This document shows positions 55,851 to 64,000 of a DNA stretch of 64,000 bases, one piece after another. Origin of the DNA: Histoplasma ohiense (lineage: Eukaryota; Ascomycota; Eurotiomycetes; Onygenales; Ajellomycetaceae); contig JAEVHH010000005.1 in assembly GCA_017607445.1 (NCBI GenBank), forward strand, positions 3,911,001-3,975,000. Reading direction: 5' to 3'. Below the pieces are notes generated by a model. The model saw only the letters and a list, made by a program, of their open reading frames with translations. It was not told the DNA's origin and ran no database searches. How positions within the stretch are numbered: the first letter of the stretch is position 1; the number at the start of each line of letters is the position of its first letter. The translations under genes were made by a program, and so were the position numbers.

Positions 55851-57931
55851 ATGAAGCCTTTGAGCTCCCTCTTCTCCCGCAGCTCGGATGCGAAAGCTGC
55901 GACTCAAGTGGCGCCAGCTTCCTCCGCTTCTACAGCAGTCCCAAGCCACTCCGGCTCGGTCGTCGAGGCAGAAAAGGAGACTGCATCTCCACAAGATGAA
56001 GCTCCCGCTTCACAGATGACGACCAGCCCGAATGAAAAGACAGCCCCTGAAGTACAAGCATCTCCACGAGATGAAGAAGCTTCCACCTCACAGGTGCCAA
56101 GCGAGGAGACTCCCCTGGAAACACCAGAGGCAACAGATGGGCAAGAAGTGTCATCTGAAACAGTAGAAAATAACGACAGCGCTGGAATATCCTATCTCTC
56201 AGGGTTTCCTCTGGCAATCGTTGTCACCGGCTTGTGCCTCGCTGTTTTCCTGGTTGCACTGGTATGTCGAAAATACAACACCCCCCCTTCTTCTCTTCTC
56301 GTCTTCTCGTCTTCTCGTCTTCCCTTGTTCCCTTCTCAACCCACAACCCCAATCTCCATATGCACGGAACCCAGTGGCTAATTCGCTCGCCTCCCAGGAC
56401 AATACGATTATTGCCACCGCCATCCCCAGGATCACAGACCATTTTAAAGCCCTAGATGATGTGGGCTGGTATGGCAGTGCGTACCTCTTAACAACCTGCG
56501 CCTTCCAATTGATGTTCGGGAAATTCTACAGCTTCTACCCAGTCAAATGGGTTTTCTTATCCGCAATCCTGGTCTTCGAGATCGGCTCCGCCATCTGCGG
56601 TGCTGCGCCTACTTCGGAGGCCTTGATCGTCGGCCGCGCCATTGCTGGCATTGGCTCTGCGGGCATATTCAGCGGTGCCATGATTATCATCACCTACTCT
56701 ATCCCACTGGAAAAACGACCCATGTGTATGCAGTTTTGCTTCCTTGCCTCTTTTCCTCTGGTGAAACATCGCTGACTGCCCATCTTGGATCTTGGAAATA
56801 GACAACGGCGTATTGAGCAGTATGTACGGCATTGCCTCGGTGGCTGGCCCATTGATGGGGGGTGCCTTTACCGATCATGTCTCCTGGAGATGGTGCTTTT
56901 ACATCAACCTCCCCATCGGCGCCGTCACCATTCTCGCCATTTTTGTTTTCCTCCAGCACCCTAAACAGACGCTGAAGAGGCCAGACTCATGGAAGGGCCA
57001 GCTGGCGCAGCTGGACCCCTGGGGAACCGCAACCTTCATGCCTGGTATCGTCTGCTTGCTTCTTGCCCTCCAGTGGGGGGGGCCCAAGTACGCTTGGGGT
57101 AGCGCCCGCATCATCGTCCTGTTCATCCTCTTCGGTATTCTTATGATTGCGTTTGTCGTCATCCAGATCTGGAAGGGAGAAAACGCAACCGTCCCGCCAC
57201 GCATCGTGAAGAAACGCAGCATGGCCTTCGCAAGCTTTTTCGCCTTTACCCTCGGCGCCTCGTTCTTCATCCTGGTCTTCTACCTCCCGATCTGGTTCCA
57301 GGCGATCAAGACCGTCTCCGCAACCAAGTCCGGAGTCATGACTATTCCTATGGTCCTTACCGTCGTGATCGGCTCCATCATCGGCGGTATTTCAATTTCG
57401 CTAATTGGATACTTCACCCCATTCTTTTACATTTCCGCCGTGCTTAGCGCCGTCGGCGCGGCTATGCTCACCACCTTCAAAACAGACACCGGCTCCCCGA
57501 AATGGATCGGCTACCAGGTCATCTACGGCCTCGGAGTCGGGCTCGGGTTCCAGCTCCCCATCCTCACGCCGCAGGTGATCCTGGACATCGACGACGTCGC
57601 CGTCGGGATCGTCGTGACGATGTTCTCGCAGCTCCTTGGCGGCGCGCTCTTCATCTCCGTCGCCCAGAACATCTTTACCAATAAACTTTACAATGGCATC
57701 ATTATTGCGGCGCCCGGGGTGGATCCAAAAATCGTCTTGAAAGAAGGTGCCACGTCTCTCACGAGGGTGATTCCGCCTCGATTCCTCGACGCGGTGCAGG
57801 TGATGTATAACAAGGCCTTAACACAAACGTGGTACGCCGCTGTTGTCATGTCGGCGCTGGGCATTATTGGGGCCTTCGGTGTTGAGTGGAAAAGCGTGAA
57901 AGGGAAGAATCTTAGTGCTTCGGCTGCTTAG
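55851..57931 (+). CDS. MFS drug/H+ antiporter, DHA2 (14-helix) type
   Basis: Three exons, 55851-56261, 56398-56725 and 56802-57931, give 622 residues. A ~115-residue cytoplasmic N-terminus rich in Ser, Glu, Pro and Thr contains near-duplicate segments (ASPQDEAPASQ and ASPRDEEASTSQ). The first helix (FPLAIVVTGLCLAVFLVAL) is followed by DNTIIATAIPRITDHF, a hallmark of DHA2 pumps. GRAIAGIGSAGIFSGAM and SVAGPLMGGAFTDHVSWRW (motif C and the WRW element) come next, then INLPIGAVTI. Hydrophobic segments continue to the C-terminus. Such transporters export toxic compounds, fungicides or secondary metabolites from the plasma membrane. The substrate is unknown and there is no biosynthetic cluster nearby. 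Confidence 0.92.
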
Positions 57932-58688
57932 AGGGAAAGGATATCGGATAACAGCCTCTCTCTCGTCCTCCCCTTTTTTCTCTTTGCGTTCTTTTATAAT
58001 ATTTTTAGTATCCAGTGTCTTGAATTTTTTTTTTTTTTTTTTTTTTTTTTGATTCCCATTTCAATATACACCATTGTATCATTCTCTTTTCTTTTTTCTT
58101 TTTGCTTATACTTTCTCCTTTTTGTATTATGATACCACATTCCACTCCGTACAAATTCTCTGCTATACCCTGCTTAGCACCATTACCTCGCCCCAGCTCA
58201 GTTCCCGCTCTTAATATTTCTCGACAGCTTCTTGCACTGCCACCCATTGTTCTTTTTTCCCCTTGGGACATCTTATTCCTTTGTGAATTATGTCGTGAAG
58301 GGAGAGGGCGGTAGTCACCCTCTAATGAGTCAAGCAGGAGCCAGCAAGGGACTTTCATTTTCATCTCTCTTTTGTTCGAGCTAGATAGACTTGGAGATAT
58401 AGAGCTAGGCTAGGAATCGCTCAACGCCAAAAAGAAAAAAAATAATAATAATAATAATAAATAAAAATAATAAAAATAATCGAAAAAATGTTGGCATCCC
58501 TTATCGCCCGCTGTAAGGCCACGTGACCACACCTATTTAAGCGGTGCTGCGCCCGCTAGATACTTACAATATTCGGTCATGAACGGCAGTAGGTAGCCCA
58601 TTCATTCATTCATGCATTGCGTTGTGTGGTCTACTGCGGCTGTGGGCTGTGGCCCGTTTAATTAGTTGCTTTTCTCTATTGACGATTC

Positions 58689-58719
<31 letters not shown>

Positions 58720-58966
58720 CAAGGAGGGAGGGGGGGTGGGGCCAAAAATGTCATATTGTCATATTTATTATCACACATCATATTTGTTTCGTCATTCACA
58801 TGCATAACACCAACCACCTATATATAAAGAAAAAAAAAAAAAATAAAAAAAAAACCCCATATATACCATCTCACCCCAAAAAGCCGACATCCATTAAACT
58901 GTCCTTTCCATTCTAACTTGCCCTTCTTCCCTCGCTGCTTTATTACCGCCATTGCCATCCAGATCC
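57932..58966. other. Intergenic region with homopolymer and ATA tracts
   Basis: No supported gene. Contains a T-tract at 58026-58050, an (ATA)n-like run at 58440-58480, and A-tracts at 58692-58719 and about 58830-58853; the latter is followed by the 3' end of the CTF1-like gene. Confidence 0.5.
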
Positions 58967-61838
58967 TCATCGTTGGTTTCTAGGTAAAACATCATGGACG
59001 GGCCTGTCCCCGCACAGCGTGTAGCCCATATCATACATCGGGTAATGCCCCGAGAACATAGATAGCACGTTTTGGATGGATTGATCATCCATTCCCTGGC
59101 CGGGCATTGGATATGGCCTCCCCGGCTCGGTTAGTGGTGGGTGCGGTTGCGGTTGCGACTGCGGTTCGGATTCGATCCCTGCTCCCGCTCGCGGTGCCGC
59201 TGCGGGCTCAGCTTGGTTTTCGCTTTGGAAGGGTACCTGCGCCATATGATAGTTCACGGCGTAACTGTTCAGGGTGTTCGTGCTGGAGTCGCAACGGCCA
59301 TAGCTGCCCGGGCTGCTGTAGCTGGACGACGAGGTAGACGCGTTATGGCCGCCGCCAATGCGGTTCTCGGGCCTAAGAAGAAATCCCGTTTCATTTGGGT
59401 TTCCTGTTGCATTTACACTTGCATTCGCATATGCGTTGGCATTTGCATCGATATTTGCAAATCCGTAGTGCTCCCTATCCTGATATATTATATCCCTAAC
59501 AATCTCAGCACTGGTCCCAGTTTCCGACGAAGAGGCACTGCTCCCCTCCCGCATGCGCGGGTGACAGATGATAGAATCTAAAATCTTCAGGCTAGGGGGA
59601 CATGCCTTGGGCACTGACGCGGGGCCGTAGCACTCCGTCACGGCGCTGGTAAGGTCGAAGCAATCCGCAGGATTGTCCTGAATGGACAACGGGTTGTGTA
59701 GGTATTCCAGGTGCTGATGCACGCTGATGTTGCGAATGAGCATTTCCACGGCGCTGGCAAAGTCGTCGGCGATCGGATAGATTTCCCGCAGGCGGACGAT
59801 TGTCCGTAGGCATTGGTGTAAGCCGTTTATGCTGCTGAGTTTGATAGAGGAGCCTGGTGAGACGAGAGTGTCGATGACGAACATTGCGATGGCGGAGAGG
59901 AGAGGGGTGGTGCCGTTTGAGGGGAGGTAGCGGGTTAGGTTTAGGTGCTGCAGGTCTTGTGTGATGGATGTTATTCCGGCAGCGGCGTGCCGGACCTTTT
60001 CGAGTGATTGTCGGTGTAATTCGATCGGCTGGAGTTTGTTTGGGAGGGCGCGTATGATCTTTGGAAGATGGAGTGTGCTTCGTGTAGCGAGATAAATTAA
60101 TCTTAGCATCGCGCGGTGAACGTGCAGGACTTCCTCGCCTTCGGACAATTGGCAGCCGAACTGTGTGGAGTATCGAGTTTCCTGGGGGGTGTTGGCGAAC
60201 CATGTGTCTAGGCCTTCATCAAGATGTCTGATCTGTGTGACATCCGGTACCACTGGTTTCGGGACAAGGGCCATCCTAGCAGCTCTCATCATCTCGATGC
60301 CCTCGGCCGGAGTGGGATACTGCAAAATGAGTGCATGATGTAAATGGTTGCACAGTTTTATCTTCTCAATGAACAGTAGTGCCAAAACTCGCTGGTATTC
60401 TGGGTTGCTAAGGACTTCGCTCGCCCCGATCATTTGCCACAGGTGGGTTGGAAATGGCTGGAGATCAAAATCGTCCAGGTTGATCATGTCGAGGTCATGT
60501 TCACCGTCTCTGAGCCTGATAGGGCGCCTCAGACCAAGCGCGATCATTTTGTCTCTGCTGTATAAAATCCACCAGGTACGTCTCCAAATTCGTCTTTGAT
60601 CAAGATCCATCGAAGCGGTTGTGGCATCAAAATGCATGCCATTAAGTCTGGCTAAGGCCAGACTGATGCCGATCCAGTGAAAGCTGTCTTTCTGGTCGAA
60701 GGGAGTTTCCATCCAATAACTCATGAGCATTAATGTCTGAATAATAACTATGGGCTCCTCTTCATAATCTTGGTCATAGAGGGCCTGCAAAAATCGTCGG
60801 GTTAAAATCTCAAAGCCATCTCAGAAAGAGCAAACTGTCAAACCTACCCTCACTCTCTGAAAGAAGGCCTTCCGCGCTGCTCTTCTAGATTCATACCCTG
60901 CCATGCGTAGATGCTTCATATTAACGAACGCCGTCCCGGCAAACATCACAGCCTGGAAAAGCAACAAACTTATACGTTTTCTTCCAGTGTTCTCGTAGAT
61001 GGTCTGTAGGAAATCCTTAAGGTCAAGGAAGGGCATGTAAACATGAACATAGTTTACAAAGCTTTTCAGAAGTGCATTCCGAAACGCGAAATGGGGTATT
61101 TCGAACGCCCCCTTCTTCTGCAGGTAATTTAAATCGTTAATCTCGAGGTCCACGCGGGATCGCTTGATGAATCGGGGAAAGTCTATATCCGGTTCTCTAC
61201 GCATGGGCTCCGGCGCGGGCCCGAAAAGCTGATTCATGATGGAGAACATGTTTGTCAAAATCATATCATGCGCGATGATTGGATCGGCTGCCGGTTTCTG
61301 CTGCCGCGATTCGCAGTCGCTGCTACTATCGTAGTCTTGAATTTGTCAAAGTCAGCGGGCGGTGTTTATTCCATATCATATGTACCAAAACCTCCAGGGA
61401 AACTGGCAGGAACGTGACATTGGAAATTTGTTAAAAGTGGAGGAAACATTAATAGGATATAAACTTACCATCGTTTTGTTCAAGGCTTGGATTGCCTGAA
61501 GATTCAATGAGATCATTGTTCGGTGCGACAATTCCCGCGTTCCCATCATTGTTGTCAGTATATGTTCGCGGGTTTCCAATGAGTATCGTTGTTCCATCCG
61601 CCGTACGAGCAAATCTTGTCCGTTTGCTCTCTGCAATGATACACTCAGCGCCATCCAGGCGGCAGTTAGTGCAGGGCGTGCTCTTTAATAGAACATCGCA
61701 GCGAACTTTCCGGGCACGACAGCTGCGACACGCGGCTGAAGCTCTCTTTTGAACAGGCCTTCGAGTGCTCGGACGAACGTGATCCTCGGATTTCCTCTTT
61801 TGTGGGTGCATATTTGGGAGTAGTGTATTTGCCGCCAT
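58967..61838 (-). CDS. Zn2Cys6 transcription factor, cutinase transcription factor 1 (CTF1/Far)-like
   Basis: Three exons (61838-61469, 61335-60848, 60784-58967) give 891 residues. A basic start (KRKSEDHVRPSTRRPVQKR) leads to the zinc cluster: ACRSCRARKVRCD, then a loop with LLKSTPC, TNC and GAEC. After a linker, the fungal transcription-factor domain begins about PRFIKRSRVDLEINDLNYL, and continues through VNYVHVYMPFLDLKDFL and SFHWIGISLALARLNGMHFD. The C-terminal 200 residues are Asn/Ser/Pro-rich. The RKVRCD..PCTNCRLD pattern and domain layout resemble cutinase transcription factor 1 and the fatty-acid regulators FarA/FarB, which bind CCTCGG-type elements in lipid catabolic genes. This is inferred from memory of the family. 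I chose the ATG at 61838; the frame is open up to 62213 but without domain likeness. Confidence 0.85.
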
Positions 61839-62730
61839 GGTGGTTTTTTGGATGACTGGAATCGAAAGACAGGCTGAGAGGGAGAGCCTGTGATGTTTTC
61901 TACTTTTTTCTTCCCCATGGACCCTGTAAGGAAGCTGAGGGGAGCACTGGAGGTTGGGGCCCCAGGACATGATACAAGTCAGACAAGTAAGCAGGGGCAC
62001 TGCCAACCTGTGTTTGACCCCGAGTCTTTCGACAGTGCCACGAACAGGGTGGAGCCGTATCCAAAGTAGCTGGCCTCGCACCCCGATGGTAGGCTGACCG
62101 AGTTTCCTTAGCCACACGTAGTCTCCCACTACGCAGGAGTATGGCTCATCCCGGGTTGTTGGCCCGCAAGGAAAAGAACCATTCGAAGCATGACCTGATG
62201 GGGTCATCGGCAAGAGCGTAAGTCAACTCCACAGTTCAACGGCCCAGGCTTGGAGTGCACAGGAATCGTCAGTTAGCCCAAACGCCAAAAAGTAGATCTC
62301 TCGAGCTTAATACTTTCCCAAACCCCAGGCCGGAGCTCTGGAAGCGCCAACGTCGTGCCTGATAAAACAAAACACAGCCATTTGAGGCCTGGATAAAACG
62401 GGCCTGGAGTTATCATGCATATATCCATTTGCTGGAATTTTTCGCATCAAATGCGAACGCTGCCTAACCCTACCCACTTTTTTCACAAATTCGTTGGAAA
62501 ATGCGTTTGGGAGAACAAAACCTGGAGATTATGATGATGTACTACTACATAGGCTATCATTTTTCCATTGGGCTTGCTGTTGACATGGGCTCTCATATCC
62601 AGCAAAGTTTGGAGGATCCACTCCATCCTCGGTGAGCTAATCTATTTTCGTTGTAGGGGTTGAATGCAACCTTGACGAAATCAGAATAGGACAGCCAGCG
62701 TCCCTGAATTTTTGCTTGGAGAGTGGATTT
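61839..62730. other. Intergenic region upstream of the CTF1-like gene
   Basis: No supported gene; should hold the promoter of the CTF1-like gene and the 3' flank of the PNGase A gene. Confidence 0.5.
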
Positions 62731-64000
62731 CTAATCTGGTCCGGGTTTCTGAAGTGAGCAGGGAATGACAGGTGAAGAACAGTCAGCTCGGAGAGTTTGG
62801 ACGCCTTGTTTGAGATATGGACATGGATGTCCATCCATCCATGCATGGTGCTGACGGCCAGATGAGAGGCGTTCAATATTTGCTTTTCCTGGCCCTCTGC
62901 CTAAAATTGCTTTTATACTTCCTCTGCCCGTTAGCACATCCTCATTTAGCCACTGGCTTAATGCCAGGGGTTGCTCATCTTCCTTGACAACAGTTCCATT
63001 TACCGCCCGAATTCTTACGTCGAAGGTTGCCCCTGCAGACTTCTCTTTGAAAATCTCCAACGTATCGCCTGTAGAGCTTGAACTGCCCTTGGACATTGAC
63101 CGATATGTTGCCCTGCCAAACTGTCTCGCATCATATTCGGAGGAACCAGTTGTGAGGGTATAAGGGGAATAATAGCTGACGTCACTCTGGCAGGAGAATT
63201 GCAAACCGCGAGACAGGGAGGCGTTAATCTCCAGACCGTTAGGGTTGGATTGATACGTTGAGCACACTTCAAGAGGATAGGAGCTGGCTACTCTGCTAAT
63301 AACGAGGTCCTTTTCGCCCATCAAGTCGAGAGATTCTGATGTAGCATCTGTCACCTGTTTGATCAACTGTGTCTGACCTTGCTCAGAAAAGGACCCTGAG
63401 TTGGAAAAGCTTAGGCTTTGAGTCCATTGCGAAGAAGGAGATGTGATGCTTAATGACCTAGAAATTCGAATCGTATGCGATAGGGTTTCATTCATACCCG
63501 TGGTTGGATTCTGTCGCCATTCGTGTGAAATATCCGATCCGAACTTTGTTGAAACAACGGGGACCACATCGCCGTGTCGATTTATTGTAGATTGATCGAC
63601 TAAGCCCTTTTCCCTATCGAGATAAATGAATATCTTCCCGGTTATGACCCAATATGATCCAACCGTGTCTGAAATTTCTGCAATTCCGTTTTCCACATCT
63701 CCAAGACCAACAACCTTTATCGTAAAAGAATGAGACTGGCCATCAGCCAAAACAGGCAAAAAAGGGGTAATATCTATTTCTGGCTCGCGAAGGTCAAAAG
63801 CATCAATACCGACAACTGGCTTCCAAAAGCCAGGCGAAATTCCACCTGTGAAGATGATTGGAAAAGGCCATACAACTCCCGCCATTTGATCATCTATAAA
63901 TAGCTGAATCTCCCGAAAAGAGGAGTATCCGTACAGTGGCCCCGCTGTTTTATTAAACGTAAGTACGTCGGAAGACAGGACATTGCTGTACCAGAATTCT
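62731..64000 (-). CDS. Peptide-N4-(N-acetyl-beta-glucosaminyl)asparagine amidase A (PNGase A), partial
   Basis: The minus-strand frame reads in from the right edge, so the N-terminal part and any signal peptide are outside the window. About 420 residues are visible. They start with EFWYSNVLSSDVLTFNKTAG, then YGYSSFREIQLFIDDQMAGV. The PNGase A core follows: VWPFPIIFTGGISPGFWKPV, GIDAFDLREPEIDITPFLP, then SFTIKVVGLGD and GSYWVITGKIFIYLD. The later half carries the second beta-rich domain, ending CSLQKPGPD. The last ~50 residues are less conserved in look, so an unseen intron near 62850 is possible. The enzyme releases N-glycans from glycopeptides; fungal members are usually secreted or vacuolar. 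It is a plausible single gene, not part of an obvious cluster. Confidence 0.9.
   Translation of the reverse strand, partial: EFWYSNVLSSDVLTFNKTAGPLYGYSSFREIQLFIDDQMAGVVWPFPIIFTGGISPGFWKPVVGIDAFDLREPEIDITPFLPVLADGQSHSFTIKVVGLGDVENGIAEISDTVGSYWVITGKIFIYLDREKGLVDQSTINRHGDVVPVVSTKFGSDISHEWRQNPTTGMNETLSHTIRISRSLSITSPSSQWTQSLSFSNSGSFSEQGQTQLIKQVTDATSESLDLMGEKDLVISRVASSYPLEVCSTYQSNPNGLEINASLSRGLQFSCQSDVSYYSPYTLTTGSSEYDARQFGRATYRSMSKGSSSSTGDTLEIFKEKSAGATFDVRIRAVNGTVVKEDEQPLALSQWLNEDVLTGRGSIKAILGRGPGKANIERLSSGRQHHAWMDGHPCPYLKQGVQTLRADCSSPVIPCSLQKPGPD

Noticed and set aside
61839..62213. In-frame upstream extension of the CTF1-like regulator
   Set aside because: The extra residues lack any domain likeness and the ATG at 61838 starts a natural basic N-terminus.

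Overview
The window looks like a piece of chromosome from a filamentous ascomycete. The genes carry short spliceosomal introns (GT..AG, about 50-150 bases) and encode fungal families: CFEM protein, Zn2Cys6 regulators, an eisosome protein, a KIN4-type kinase, MFS transporters and a fungal PNGase A. The family set and the mix of gene-dense GC-richer DNA with long AT-rich gene-poor blocks fit Eurotiomycetes, perhaps Onygenales. That placement is inference, because no rRNA or marker gene is present. All gene models were spliced by eye; exon ends were chosen so that reading frames and splice phases agree.

Layout. 1-6.7 kb: a GPI-type CFEM protein (+), an unknown membrane protein (-) and the geranylgeranyltransferase I beta subunit CDC43 (+). 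9.8-13.0 kb: a KIN4/FRK1 (KfsA)-like kinase (+). 14.3-18.6 kb: a Zn2Cys6 regulator (-) divergent from a monocarboxylate-type MFS transporter (+), a plausible regulator/target pair. 18.6-28 kb: a gene-poor AT-rich block with a decayed aldo-keto reductase, a candidate 70-residue two-exon gene with a PPPY motif, a broken Crinkler-type P-loop ATPase/nuclease gene and a possible secreted protein. 28.1-32.6 kb: a GNAT acetyltransferase and an Eis1-like eisosome protein (both -). 32.6-37.5 kb: a second AT-rich block with a fragment of a kinase-like gene and a cluster of GGGACC words around an imperfect 21-base inverted repeat. 37.5-44.6 kb: a tyrosine phosphatase with repeat-encoded insertions, a Frag1/DRAM/Sfk1 membrane protein and an F-box-like/DUF7730-type gene. 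45.9-54.5 kb: an unknown acidic/basic protein, PRA1, ERJ5, a small membrane protein and a second J-domain protein with micro-exons. 55.9-64 kb: a DHA2-type MFS pump, a CTF1-like Zn2Cys6 regulator and a PNGase A gene cut by the right edge.

Several intact genes serve membrane and secretory functions: CDC43 prenylates Rho-type GTPases, PRA1 binds prenylated Rabs, ERJ5 serves ER folding, Eis1 organises plasma-membrane eisosomes, and PNGase A trims glycans. They are not obviously one pathway. The most unusual material lies in the AT-rich blocks, where degraded accessory genes (aldo-keto reductase, Crinkler-type NTPase-nuclease, kinase-like fragment) collect. No complete transposon, CRISPR array, rRNA or convincing tRNA was seen.
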